Of a DNA stretch of 64,000 nucleotides, positions 9,477 through 18,288 are shown piece after piece. The translations under genes and the position numbers were made by a program. Under the pieces are notes generated by a model that worked only from the letters and a program-made list of their open reading frames with translations, was not told the DNA's origin and did not search any database. This DNA comes from JAAURB01 sp049649525 (GTDB lineage: Bacteria > Cyanobacteriota > Cyanobacteriia > Cyanobacteriales > Microcoleaceae), in the NCBI GenBank assembly GCA_049649525.1, contig JBARZE010000046.1, positions 11,656 through 75,655 of the forward strand, in the 5' to 3' direction. The first letter of the stretch is position 1; the number at the start of each line of letters is the position of its first letter.

Positions 9477-10532
9477 ATGAAAAATATTAACTCATCCTCT
9501 AAAACAGAAACTCGCCTAGGACAAGCTGCTAAACCCCTCCCTATCTTTATTAGCGGAATTGTTGCTGGTTCAATTATTACAGTATATGGAACTCTAACAA
9601 ATGTAAATTTATTTAAATATATTGGCTCTAATAGTCAAGATATTGTAGCGTTTTATAGAGATTTGTTAGGGATTTCTCGAAATGATATTCCGAGCGATCA
9701 AGGTTTAACAAGTTACTTTAGTCAATTAAATATTCGAGTTGATCCAACAGATTTTAAAGTCAATGCTTTACCCTCCTCAATTTGCGACCAAGTGATTCGA
9801 GAAGGGGATCGAATCCAAGTCCAAACGCCACCTGAATCTAATCAAGAGGCGAGTCAGTCTAAGATGATTGAAAATAAAATTCAGACAATTATTGAAGAAG
9901 GAGTTGGAACTTTACAAGTTCAAAGTATAGAAGATGAACAAGTTTTAATTGAAATTGATTTATTAGCAGAAGAGCCAAGCTGCAGACGAAAAATACCGAA
10001 AATTCAGCAATTAGAAACATTTTTAAAAGAGAAAAAATGGCAATCTGCAGATCAAGTGACTTATGATATTTTACTGGATTTAGCAAATCGCGTAACTGAA
10101 AAAAAATTAGATCGAAATGCTATTCAAACTTTAAATTGTTCAGATTTGAAAACTATTGATCATCTCTGGGTAGAAAATTCAGGAGGTCGTTTTGGCTTAA
10201 ATATTCAGCAAGAAATTTATACTGAAATTGGTAATAGTGTTGATGAAGATTTAATTAAAAAATATGATCCTAATTTATATATACAGTTTAGTGATTTTGT
10301 CCGCTGGATACATACTCAAGAAGAAGGACAAGAAACCTGGAAATCTAATGATCAATTGATTTATTCTTTAGAAGCACCAAAAGGTCATCTTCCCCGCATT
10401 AATAGACTTGAAGATGGTGTCGAGGAAGAATCCGGTTATCAAATTATTTCTCCTAATTCTCTAAAAGTGACTTCTCAGGAAATGGAAGCCAGAAATTTAT
10501 TCTATGGCCGCATTCAAGCTTGTGAGTTATGA
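9477..10532 (+). CDS. Membrane-anchored GUN4-domain protein
   Basis: The product is 351 residues. A single hydrophobic segment at about 20-42 (PLPIFISGIVAGSIITVYG) is a likely membrane anchor. Residues about 176-310 match the GUN4 fold: LETFLKEKKWQSADQVTYDIL, then CSDLKTIDHLWVENSGGRFG, then FGLNIQQEIY. GUN4 binds protoporphyrin IX and Mg-protoporphyrin and stimulates Mg-chelatase; many cyanobacteria also carry extra GUN4-domain proteins fused to other modules whose roles are unclear. The linker at 45-175 is not recognised. The protein is not the canonical soluble Gun4 (about 230 residues without a TM segment), so I leave the symbol blank. psaX begins 128 bases downstream on the same strand. 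Confidence 0.82.
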   Translation: MKNINSSSKTETRLGQAAKPLPIFISGIVAGSIITVYGTLTNVNLFKYIGSNSQDIVAFYRDLLGISRNDIPSDQGLTSYFSQLNIRVDPTDFKVNALPSSICDQVIREGDRIQVQTPPESNQEASQSKMIENKIQTIIEEGVGTLQVQSIEDEQVLIEIDLLAEEPSCRRKIPKIQQLETFLKEKKWQSADQVTYDILLDLANRVTEKKLDRNAIQTLNCSDLKTIDHLWVENSGGRFGLNIQQEIYTEIGNSVDEDLIKKYDPNLYIQFSDFVRWIHTQEEGQETWKSNDQLIYSLEAPKGHLPRINRLEDGVEEESGYQIISPNSLKVTSQEMEARNLFYGRIQACEL

Positions 10533-10660
10533 TTTTAGACTGTAATTCTGAGTTGAGGGGATCTGATCTAAATTACCTAAGATCTAACTTTAGAAGGATT
10601 CGCGTTTTGCTTTTTATCTTATATATTTAAAATTAATCTATTGAGTTTATCAAAAAAAAT

Positions 10661-10771
10661 ATGAACAATAAATCTGGTGTATCAGCCTATCCATTTCGTA
10701 CTTTCTGGGCCATTTTATTGCTAGTCGTTAACTTTTATGTAGCTTATCTTTATTATAAAGGGATTTCATAA
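10661..10771 (+). CDS. psaX: Photosystem I subunit PsaX (36 aa)
   Basis: ATG at 10661 to TAA at 10771 encodes 36 residues, starting MNNKSGVSAYPFRTFWAILL and ending in a Tyr-rich tail. It follows the pattern of thermophilic PsaX closely: a short polar N-terminus, the (Y/P)xFRTFWA(I/V)LLL core, a single membrane helix and a short hydrophobic/aromatic end. PsaX is a peripheral single-helix subunit at the PsaB side of the photosystem I trimer. It is present only in some cyanobacteria. The gene is short enough to be missed by standard gene calling. Assignment is from recognising the FRTFWA signature and overall length. Confidence 0.85.
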   Translation: MNNKSGVSAYPFRTFWAILLLVVNFYVAYLYYKGIS

Positions 10772-10865
10772 GCTTCTATTTCTTTCTTTTACTGCCGATC
10801 GAGTACTGCTTCTGAGCTACATCCGCCTCGAAAGTAGTACTTTTTACATGATTATATTATCTATT

Positions 10866-11243
10866 TTATGATTCTAATTGCTTAACTCGTTGTTGGAGAT
10901 CTTGCACCTCTTGCTTTAATTCAATCACTAAAGTTGCTAATCGGTCAAACATTGGGTCGCCGGAAACCCAACTTTGTCTACCTTGAGACTCTATAGTATT
11001 TTCTTCTACTTCTTGCGGCTCAACTTTTACAATAGAACGACCATCAGCTGGAGTTATACTCAGACGGTTTACAAGAGATTCTAAGCGAGAAAGTTGAGAT
11101 TCTAGTTGCCTGACTCGAAACTCTAACTGAGTATTAGCAGCAGCCTCAATAGACTGCATTTCAAACCCTCGCCATCCGCTGAGTATCAAAAATGAAATAA
11201 GCGCCGCAATAATAAACTGTTTAAAATTGAAGAATTTTACCAC
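10866..11243 (-). CDS. Small membrane-anchored coiled-coil protein
   Basis: The product is 125 residues. A hydrophobic N-terminal helix (about 9-22, FIIAALISFLILSG) is either an uncleaved signal anchor or a signal peptide. Residues about 37-62 and 90-125 are heptad-rich (QLEFRVRQLESQLSRLESLV; VIELKQEVQDLQQRVKQLE), so a coiled coil on the luminal/periplasmic side is likely. The protein is not recognised as a named family. It sits convergent to psaX and 189 bases downstream of frp on the same strand; a shared function with frp is not shown by the sequence. Confidence 0.65.
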   Translation of the reverse strand: MVKFFNFKQFIIAALISFLILSGWRGFEMQSIEAAANTQLEFRVRQLESQLSRLESLVNRLSITPADGRSIVKVEPQEVEENTIESQGRQSWVSGDPMFDRLATLVIELKQEVQDLQQRVKQLES

Positions 11244-11432
11244 AATTTAATCGATATAATCTAGCTACTTCTTTCTAGGTTATCGCATCTAACTAACTTT
11301 TGGATTTTCCTATTTTAAGCCAGTAATAGATGAATTTTCAGATAACTTCTGTAAAAAATATCTTGATTATATCCTTGATTCAGTATCTTGCCGGACTCAC
11401 GCATCAGTGAATGAGTTAATGATCTAGATTCA

Positions 11433-11768
11433 TTATCCGGACATCCGGGCAAGAGCAGTGATTTTAACTAACTTTTCTCGTTCTAAAGCCTGCAATTCCT
11501 CTATACTCAACCATTTTTCGTTGAGCAACCGGGCAAACACAAAAATCAAGTTTGAATAATCAAAATCATATTTACCATCAATTTCATGTCTCCGGGCACT
11601 TAACAAGTCGTGCAGCCGCCAAACTTGTTCAATCTCAGTAATTTCAGAGGTTTTTCGTTTGACTTCCTCCATGAGACTGTTAATTTCTCGCTTGTAAGCG
11701 CTTTCAAATACTTGTTTTGCGGCTTGTTTCTCGCTTTCAGACCAATTAATTTCACTCATACTATGCAT
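11433..11768 (-). CDS. frp: Fluorescence recovery protein (FRP)
   Basis: The product is 111 residues. The core VWRLHDLLSARRHEIDGKYD is diagnostic of FRP, and the residues shown to matter in Synechocystis FRP (W50, H53, D54, R60) fall at exactly these positions if the ATG at 11768 is used. A second ATG three codons in is an equally plausible start. FRP binds the C-terminal domain of active red OCP, detaches it from phycobilisomes and speeds its return to the orange form, ending energy dissipation. It lies 102 bases downstream of ocp on the same strand, the usual cyanobacterial order. A weak hairpin between the two genes (11790-11805) may reduce read-through. Confidence 0.95.
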   Translation of the reverse strand: MHSMSEINWSESEKQAAKQVFESAYKREINSLMEEVKRKTSEITEIEQVWRLHDLLSARRHEIDGKYDFDYSNLIFVFARLLNEKWLSIEELQALEREKLVKITALARMSG

Positions 11769-11789
11769 GGACTTCTAACTTTGGAAAAC

Positions 11790-11805
11790 AAGAGAGCATT
11801 CTCTT
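11790..11805 (-). terminator. Weak hairpin between ocp and frp
   Basis: On the minus strand AAGAGA, loop ATGC and TCTCTT form a 6-bp stem followed by GTTTTCC. It lies 65 bases past the ocp stop. It could be a partial terminator that lets some transcripts continue into frp, or it may be fortuitous. Confidence 0.35.
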
Positions 11806-11870
11806 TTAGAGAACACTCACCTGTTTTTTTAGCGGATGCTGAATCGAATTCAACTCCACTCAGGACTTTT

Positions 11871-12830
11871 CTAGCGAACGAGGTTTAATAGTTCTTTCGG
11901 AGAAGCTAATAAATCAATCGCCACGAAGAAAATCTTGTTGTTCGGGTTCAGCAAGAAACGCCAAGCAATATTCATGCCGACATTACCTCCAAACCAAGGT
12001 GTTTGTACTTTACCTGTCACCTTAATCTGAGTATAACCATCTTCTGCCGCTTCTTCTACTCCACGTTCTGGAATCAACTTCAGATTTTGGCATTCTTCTT
12101 TGAAAAACCGCAGCACATTATCCTTGCCAACAATTGGTTTTTGAAAGGGCGGTTGTAAAGCGCCATCTGGCTCAAACAAATTAATTAACGTCTCAAAATC
12201 GTTAGCATTTAAGTTGTTCATGTATTCCAGCACTGTGGAATTGGTCACACCTTCAATGGTTACCCGAGTGCGCTGGGACATTTCCTGGGGAGGCACCACA
12301 GGTTCTGAGACTCGATCGCTACTGCCTGATTTACTGGTGTCAAAGCCCATATCAACCACGCAATTACGCAAGATCGTAATTTGCTGACCGGGATCGACTC
12401 CTTGAATGGTTGCCAGTACGGCGTTGGCATTGGCAGAAAGCTTATAGCCTTCGGGAATCGGAGCCACGATTCCTTGTTCCATAAAGTTTCCCAGTTCATA
12501 CCAGAACCCTAACTTGAGGTTGGGAGTCCAGCTTCCATAGGCACGACAAACAGGAGTATCGGCATGGTTAGCTAGATCGCACATTGCCTGAGTTTGCTGC
12601 AGGGGAGTCATCTTCCGAATCTCATTGAGAGTATTCTCGGCAAACTGCATATTTGCTGCACCAGGCGCTGCAATGGTTATGGTTTTACCCATTTCCAAAT
12701 AGGCAAACCAGATCAGAGCAAGTTGGTCTTCCGCACTAAGCTGATTGAACCGAGCGATGGTAGCCGGGACAACATCAGCAGATAGAGTACTGGGGAAAAT
12801 ACCTCGAGCTGAATCAATGGTAAATGGCAT
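11871..12830 (-). CDS. ocp: Orange carotenoid protein (OCP)
   Basis: The product is 319 residues, the full family length. The all-helical N-terminal carotenoid domain spans about 1-165 and the NTF2-like C-terminal domain about 195-319. Key residues are present: Y44, W110 and R155 at the same numbers as Synechocystis OCP, and the keto-group contacts Tyr203 and Trp290 (equivalent to Y201/W288, shifted by a two-residue longer linker). E246 matches the partner of the R155 salt bridge. OCP senses blue-green light, binds the phycobilisome core and quenches excitation energy. frp follows on the same strand. The sequence matches the OCP1 type, which depends on FRP for recovery; the presence of frp agrees. 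Confidence 0.97.
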   Translation of the reverse strand: MPFTIDSARGIFPSTLSADVVPATIARFNQLSAEDQLALIWFAYLEMGKTITIAAPGAANMQFAENTLNEIRKMTPLQQTQAMCDLANHADTPVCRAYGSWTPNLKLGFWYELGNFMEQGIVAPIPEGYKLSANANAVLATIQGVDPGQQITILRNCVVDMGFDTSKSGSSDRVSEPVVPPQEMSQRTRVTIEGVTNSTVLEYMNNLNANDFETLINLFEPDGALQPPFQKPIVGKDNVLRFFKEECQNLKLIPERGVEEAAEDGYTQIKVTGKVQTPWFGGNVGMNIAWRFLLNPNNKIFFVAIDLLASPKELLNLVR

Positions 12831-13064
12831 AGCTGACTTTTATGACCTTAACTAGCTTTAATAAAAACCTATCATATATTTAGTAATTTTGGATACAGAA
12901 TTTAAATCTATCTTTTAGTGGATGATTTATGTAAATATAATAGATGTTGGAAAAACATTTCTATAATTGCAGTGAAATTGAAGTATTTAACCCTAAATTC
13001 AATCGACTGAATCACTCCTGCCCCTGAAATTTTCGATTAAAAAAGTTTTTAGATTGCTTTAACA

Positions 13065-13649
13065 ATGCCAAAAAATGTTGCTATTCTGTTGTTTAATAAC
13101 GTTGAAGTTCTAGATTTTGCTGGGCCGTTTGAGGTGTTTTCTGTGACTTCCAATCTCGATCAAGATTCACTTTTTAATGTTTACACCGTTGCTGAAACGA
13201 CTCAGCCAATTTTGGCGCGAAATCATCTAAGTATTAATCCGGATTACACATTAGAAAATCATCCGGCACCTAATATTATTATTATTCCCGGAGGTTTCGG
13301 TAGTCGGGCTGCACTACAACAGGCTAATATCATTCAATGGGTGCAAAAATATGCTCAACAAGCTGAACTTGTTTTATCTGTTTGTACAGGATCTTTGATT
13401 TTAGCAAAAGCAGGTTTATTAAATGGTTTATCAGCAACCACGCATCATCATGCTTTCGAGGAATTGCGGCAACTTGCACCTCAAACAACTGTGATTACAG
13501 ATCAACGCTTCATTGATAATGGTAAAATTCTCACTTCAGGCGGAATTTCAGCAGGAATTGATTTATCGTTTTATGTAATAGCAAAATTGTTCGGAGAAGT
13601 TGTTGCTGTGCAAACCGCGCAATACATGGAATATGATTGGCAATCTTAA
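13065..13649 (+). CDS. DJ-1/PfpI family protein, isonitrile-hydratase-like
   Basis: The product is 194 residues with the DJ-1/PfpI (class I glutamine amidotransferase-like) fold. The nucleophile elbow is SVCTGSLILAKAGLL (Cys in the CTG motif), preceded by IIIIPGGFG and followed by ATTHHHAFEEL; the GGISAGIDLSFYVI stretch near the C-terminus is typical of isonitrile hydratase (InhA) and AraC-associated relatives. Isonitrile hydratase converts isocyanides to N-formamides. No AraC DNA-binding domain is attached. The true substrate cannot be deduced. It stands alone between ocp (divergent) and the SET pseudogene (convergent). Confidence 0.8.
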   Translation: MPKNVAILLFNNVEVLDFAGPFEVFSVTSNLDQDSLFNVYTVAETTQPILARNHLSINPDYTLENHPAPNIIIIPGGFGSRAALQQANIIQWVQKYAQQAELVLSVCTGSLILAKAGLLNGLSATTHHHAFEELRQLAPQTTVITDQRFIDNGKILTSGGISAGIDLSFYVIAKLFGEVVAVQTAQYMEYDWQS

Positions 13650-13686
13650 AACGGAATATCTTCATCCGCCAGTTGGGCTTTAATCT
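13647..13686 (-). other. Relic resembling the dnaX 3' end (DEDIPF stop)
   Basis: On the minus strand these bases read IKAQLADEDIPF then stop, preceded immediately by an in-frame TAG. The last 21 bases (TTAAAACGGAATATCTTCATC on the plus strand, here 13647-13667) repeat those at the 3' end of dnaX (from 14367). It looks like a leftover of a duplication or of a second gene with an SSB-type acidic tail. No start or domain is attached. Confidence 0.4.
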
Positions 13687-13689
13687 AAT

Positions 13690-14156
13690 TTATTCAGAGA
13701 TCACTTTAGCCGAAAGTGCTTTAGCATCCATTTCAAGCAGGTAAGGGGCAACAAATCCCTTGTATTCTGATTGGGTTTGATCTGATAAATCTTTCCATCC
13801 CGTAATTCGACCCCGGCAGTTTTTAGCACCACATAAACACAGCGGCGGGAAATGATCAATGTTATAGTTTCTCATCACATAATCAAAAGTGATTTCTTCA
13901 TTCAGACTGATATCTTTCTCGCCACAAAGTCATGGCCGCCCGTTTCATTAACTTTAATGCCACAATTGGGATCGCAAGAGTGATTGACCTTACTAATTAG
14001 TCCAGCATGGCGAACATACTTGTTTTCGCCGACTTGAGAAGCATGAGAGTCATTTTTATCCAAAACATTCTCAATCCTGCCTATCATGACTTTTTCACCC
14101 GCATTAAAGGATTGAGTTGCAAAAATACCTTCTCCTTTTCCTTCAATTATTCTTAA
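13690..14156 (-). pseudogene. SET-domain protein gene broken by a 1-base deletion
   Basis: Two minus frames together make one small SET domain protein: the upstream piece has GEGIFATQSFNAGEKV and LISKVNHSCDPNCG, the downstream piece has ISLNEEITFDYV and the post-SET cysteines CLCGAKNCRG. The frames join at about 13914, where the sequence reads AGAAAGATATC; one extra G (AAGGATATC) would restore VARKDISLNEEITFDY. The 5' end is also damaged: an in-frame TAA lies just before the conserved start region and no ATG precedes GEGIF. SET proteins methylate lysines using S-adenosylmethionine. Two separate lesions argue for a real pseudogene more than a single sequencing error. Confidence 0.75.
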
Positions 14157-14366
14157 TTAAAATCCATCTTTCAGGTTTAATTTGTTTACAATTTGCAAAA
14201 TAAATATTACCTAAAAACTGATGACTGAAGACTAACAGCTCTCTCCTTGTTTGTCAAATTTTCCTGACATTTCTGCTAAAGCTATCTTGGTATTTTTATT
14301 TCTAACTACAGATCAATCAATTTTGAATCGATGGTAGCGCGATCTCGGTGAGTTCCCGCAAAATTG

Positions 14367-16292
14367 TTAAAACGGAATATCTTCATCTGGGGGTGGTTCA
14401 ATCACAGTTTTCGCAATAGGTGGTGAGGATGTCGTTTCAGACGTTTGTGGGGTGAGGATGTCTATTACTTCTCCTTGAAAAAAGTCTGCTAATTTTTGCG
14501 CCGCGAGATCAACAGCTTCTGTATCATCTGGGGGAGTTTCGGGTGCGGGGAATGCTGTAGCCGGATAGGGAGAAGATGGAACAGTGTCTTTCACCTCTTC
14601 TGGGGGTTCAGGCGGCGGTGCAGATACCTCATTTGGGGCTTCTACTGGCGGCTCTGAGGTGGGTAAAGATACAGTTGATCTCGCCTCCTGATTTGTTGGA
14701 GGTAATGATGTTTGACGATCATTTGGCTGCGGTGGAGATTCTCTGTTTTGCTTCGGTTGGCTTCCCACTTCCAAGCGGACTTTAACCGCATGGGAAAAGA
14801 CTTGCTCAAAAGCAGCTTCGAGATTACTCACCTTGTCTTGCGCCATTTTTAACAAGGGTTGGGAACGAATCCCGATACAAGCAGAATTGGAGTTAAACGC
14901 TAATAAACGTCCATGCTGACGAAATAAGGCTTGAGTACCGAAAGGTTCAACTCGGGCTAGAACCTGCTGCCATGTATTATTTAAGTCTGCGTTTAAGGGG
15001 GCGATCGCTTCTGGGAGATTTGTTTCTGAGGTTTTTGGGGTTTGCGCTGTAACAGATGGTGCAGGCGATTCTGGTGGGGGTTCTGGAGTTGTTGCGGTTA
15101 CTGGAGATGGAGTGGGTTGCTGCGGTGGGATAGGAGGTGTTGGCGGCGCAGGGGCGATATGTGCAAACCTAGGCTGCGCCAAAGCGGCTGGCTGAGGTGC
15201 TAAGGTCGAAGGCAGTAAACCCAATATTGTTACTTCTAGCCATAAGCGGGGTTGGGTGGTATTTTTCACCTGAACTTCACTGGTTTGCAGATGTTGAATT
15301 CCGGCTAAAATCCAATTGATTTCCCAAGTTTGAACCAATTCACATAACTGTTTCCAGGTGGGTTGAGTCAGTTTCACCAAATCAGATCGCTCCGGGGCGG
15401 TTTTGGCTATCAGTAAATCTCGATAAAATTCTACTAGGTTTTGCAATACAATTAATGGTTCTCGTCCTCGGTTGAGCAAAGCGCGAGTTTGATCTAAAAT
15501 TGCTGTGCTATCCTGGGCGGCGATCGCCTGCAATAACGTTAAGAGATCTTGTTCTGGAACGGCCCCCACAAACTCCCACACCCGTTCAACGGTAATTTCT
15601 CCAGAAAGTAAACTGAGTTGATCGAGCAAGCTTTCTGCGTCTCGTAGTCCGCCCTGGGCAATTTGGGCAACCATTTGTAATGCTTCTGGGGTGATGTTAA
15701 TTTGTTCTTTTTCCGCAATCATTTGTAAATGATTTACCATCGCCTCCAAGGGAATACGACGAAAATCAAACCGTTGGCAGCGAGAAATAATTGTCGGTAA
15801 TACCCGTTGTGGATCGGTGGTTGCCAGGACAAACACCACTCTTTCCGGGGGTTCTTCTAGGGTTTTCAGTAAAGCGTTAAATGCAGCCACACTCAGCATA
15901 TGGCATTCATCAATCACATAGACTTTGTAACGACACTGTACTGGGGCAAATTGCGCCCGTTCAATCAATTCTCGGATATTATCGACCCCCGTGTTACTGG
16001 CTGCATCAATTTCAGTCACATCTAAGGTTGAGCCATTGGTAATTCCTCGGCAGACTTCGCAATGGCCACAGGGTTGATCGGTGGGTTCGGGAGCAGATAA
16101 ACAATTTAAAGACTTTGATAAAATTCGCGCACTTGAGGTCTTTCCTGTTCCCCTTGGCCCGGTAAATAGATAAGCAGGAACAATCCGACGATGACGAATG
16201 GCATTGGTTAAAGTCGTGGCGATCGCATCTTGTCCGACTAACTGCCCGAAGGTTTGAGGGCGATACTTATGATGTAGGGGTTCGTAACTCAC
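14367..16292 (-). CDS. dnaX: DNA polymerase III subunit gamma/tau
   Basis: The product is 641 residues. Walker A is GPRGTGKTS (45-53), the zinc module uses C64, C75, C78 and C81, the Walker B/DExx box is DECH (128-131) and sensor I is LATTDPQ. This is the clamp-loader ATPase that loads the sliding clamp and organises the replisome. Domain III follows, then a Pro/Thr/Glu-rich linker (about 365-430) and a C-terminal tau-like region. Some cyanobacteria carry an intein in dnaX; here the ATPase motifs are contiguous with no insertion. The protein ends in DEDIPF, which looks like the acidic tip of SSB proteins. No obvious A-rich frameshift site for making a short gamma form was noticed. Confidence 0.97.
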   Translation of the reverse strand: MSYEPLHHKYRPQTFGQLVGQDAIATTLTNAIRHRRIVPAYLFTGPRGTGKTSSARILSKSLNCLSAPEPTDQPCGHCEVCRGITNGSTLDVTEIDAASNTGVDNIRELIERAQFAPVQCRYKVYVIDECHMLSVAAFNALLKTLEEPPERVVFVLATTDPQRVLPTIISRCQRFDFRRIPLEAMVNHLQMIAEKEQINITPEALQMVAQIAQGGLRDAESLLDQLSLLSGEITVERVWEFVGAVPEQDLLTLLQAIAAQDSTAILDQTRALLNRGREPLIVLQNLVEFYRDLLIAKTAPERSDLVKLTQPTWKQLCELVQTWEINWILAGIQHLQTSEVQVKNTTQPRLWLEVTILGLLPSTLAPQPAALAQPRFAHIAPAPPTPPIPPQQPTPSPVTATTPEPPPESPAPSVTAQTPKTSETNLPEAIAPLNADLNNTWQQVLARVEPFGTQALFRQHGRLLAFNSNSACIGIRSQPLLKMAQDKVSNLEAAFEQVFSHAVKVRLEVGSQPKQNRESPPQPNDRQTSLPPTNQEARSTVSLPTSEPPVEAPNEVSAPPPEPPEEVKDTVPSSPYPATAFPAPETPPDDTEAVDLAAQKLADFFQGEVIDILTPQTSETTSSPPIAKTVIEPPPDEDIPF

Positions 16293-16684
16293 AGCAGCAA
16301 AAAAATCTTTTAAATTACTTTAACTATAATGATATTTTAATCAACTTTCTTAATTGTTAGGTAGATCTGATCCGTAATTCTGCTGATATCAGATACTTTG
16401 TTTGACAAATATTAGAGAAAATACAGAAAGTATGGAAGACTGCGTTGTAAATTTTAATGCTTTTACCGATTACTTAACTACATGAATCAGCCCCCAATCA
16501 ACAGTCAGCTCAAATGGGACAACTAGGGTGATAGGTTTACTTTAGAGATTTGGTATCATTTTTAGTAGAGCACCCTGATTTATCAGTGACAATGTTGTTA
16601 AACCTTATATTCATCATCGTCTCGATTTTAATCTGAGAATACACTTCTTTAGAAGTTATATTTTATATCAATCAATTACAAGCT
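16293..16684. other. Intergenic region upstream of dnaX
   Basis: These 392 bases separate divergent dnaX (minus) from the membrane protein gene at 16685 (plus). They are AT-rich and hold no open frame that resembles a gene. The promoters of both genes should lie here; none can be placed with confidence. Confidence 0.4.
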
Positions 16685-17572
16685 ATGTCTCAATCCACTA
16701 TTCTCACAGAAACCACCTTAGCCCAAGCTCCGGCTCCTACGACATCCCTACAGGAGAATTTTTCTAAGCTGACTCCTGAAATGATTTGGATGGGAACTTC
16801 TGGCTTACTTCTATTTTTAATTTTTGTTACTGCTATTATATTTAAAGTCAAAACCCATGAAATTGAGAAACAACTAAAAATAGAAAAGTTTAGAAATAAA
16901 GAACTGCATAAAAAATATAAATTAGCGCTAGGAAGTATTTCTAAAATGGAGAAAAATCCAGACCTAATTCATTCCCGTGAATTTAATCTTGACTATCTTC
17001 GGATGAGAATGGCAGAGGATGTTTTTCACTATGCTATTATTGTGCAAATAAAAATGAAAGTCAAGCAGCAAATTGCTTTAGCATTGCGTCCCACTCAGTT
17101 AGCTGTTGGGGAAAAAGGAACGGGTGGAGTAGGCCGACAAGTTGACTCTATTTTTGATGTTGAATATGAAACAGGTGAAGGTAGAACAATTAAGAAAAGA
17201 ATTTTATTTCGGGTGCAAATTCGGTTAATGAAATTACCGACACAAGCGACTTCGGCAACAATTAATCAAATTATTGATTGTTTAGAAACTTATTTAAGCC
17301 CTACCGAAGATCATGATACTTGGCAACCTACAATTCAAGGTAGAATTGTTCATATTGAATGGGATCAAAAAGCAAAACCTACACCATTACTCGTCTTAGA
17401 ACAGTCTAATGAAGGGATGAACGTCACTTTCCGTACCACTCGTCAAACACCGGGAACGGCTGTTGATACGGCTCAGTCTGTACCCAAAGGGAAGCGGAAG
17501 AAATCTACAACAAAGACAAAAGCAAAGAGTCGTAAATCTGTGAAGAAAATGGCTCAAGCAGCTAAAAGCTAG
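16685..17572 (+). CDS. Conserved single-pass membrane protein with basic tail
   Basis: The product is 295 residues. A Thr/Pro/Ala-rich N-terminus precedes one membrane helix at about 34-53 (WMGTSGLLLFLIFVTAII). The soluble part begins with a charged helix (about 55-95) and continues as a mixed alpha/beta domain. The last 30 residues are dominated by Lys, Arg, Ser and Thr (GKRKKSTTKTKAKSRKSVKK), which suggests binding to nucleic acid or acidic lipids. I do not recognise the family, and the neighbours give no hint: dnaX is divergent upstream and a gene-poor stretch follows. Confidence 0.6.
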   Translation: MSQSTILTETTLAQAPAPTTSLQENFSKLTPEMIWMGTSGLLLFLIFVTAIIFKVKTHEIEKQLKIEKFRNKELHKKYKLALGSISKMEKNPDLIHSREFNLDYLRMRMAEDVFHYAIIVQIKMKVKQQIALALRPTQLAVGEKGTGGVGRQVDSIFDVEYETGEGRTIKKRILFRVQIRLMKLPTQATSATINQIIDCLETYLSPTEDHDTWQPTIQGRIVHIEWDQKAKPTPLLVLEQSNEGMNVTFRTTRQTPGTAVDTAQSVPKGKRKKSTTKTKAKSRKSVKKMAQAAKS

Positions 17573-17766
17573 TGAAAACTAAAAACAAATTTTAAAAAAT
17601 TTATGAGGGGGAGAATATAAGATATGATTAATAGCATGAATAAGCTATCTCCCTCCACTTTGCAGCATCTACAATTTAATTTTCAGGACTGATTAATAAC
17701 ATCGAATAGACTTAATTTTTTGCCAGATATTACATAATTTATATCATAGGTGGAAATGTGTCCAGG

Positions 17767-17868
17767 TTAAACAAGCCGCTACAGAGTTAGAAAGCCAAAC
17801 GTCAACGAGTAGAACGGTTATAAGAATTGTCACAAGAAGCAAGCTTTGATCCAGGTTTGATGAATTGA
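17767..17868 (+). pseudogene. Remnant of a Uma2-family endonuclease C-terminus
   Basis: Two adjoining plus frames read VKQAATELE and then QRVERL, stop, ELSQEASFDPGLMN, stop. The pattern of a charged helix ending in a short 'FDPG(L)' or 'IDPDSL' tail is the usual end of Uma2 (DUF820) restriction-endonuclease-fold proteins, which are abundant in cyanobacteria. There is at least one frameshift and an internal stop and no upstream domain. The rest of 17573-18288 shows nothing recognisable apart from a 22-codon ATG frame at 17624 that I do not trust. Confidence 0.35.
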
Positions 17869-18288
17869 TGTTCACGCTATACGATTATTCAGTTATCTCT
17901 AATTTCTCGCAAAGTTGATTAATTTTGTCAAGCTGAAATAACTAAATGCATTAGGCACAGTAATAAGTCAATAGCGGTTTACCTTTACAGAGTCTTTACA
18001 TAAAAGAACGCTTTACAAGCTGGAAATTCTTGAAATTAATTTACATTATATGATATATTCACTCTAAACAAGGGGAGTATATGGTAATCTAGCTTGGGTT
18101 ATTGTAGAAAATCTTGTTGAGAAAGGCATTCTTGCAATGAGGAACATCTTTGGATCTTTTTGATTTCTGGTTGCTGTGATTAAAGAAAGTTAGGGTTAAT
18201 CATGTTTCTCCCTGAAACTACTTCAGCTAGAGACAATTGGTGCATCAACACAATATACCCTTAATAGACACCTACAATTTTTTGAATC

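Noticed and set aside
14367..16292. Intein in dnaX
   Set aside because: Some cyanobacterial dnaX genes carry inteins, but here Walker A, zinc module and DECH box are contiguous at normal spacing.
17624..17692. 22-codon frame after the basic-tail membrane protein
   Set aside because: Weak AGGGGG-type site upstream only; too short and without similarity to known small proteins.
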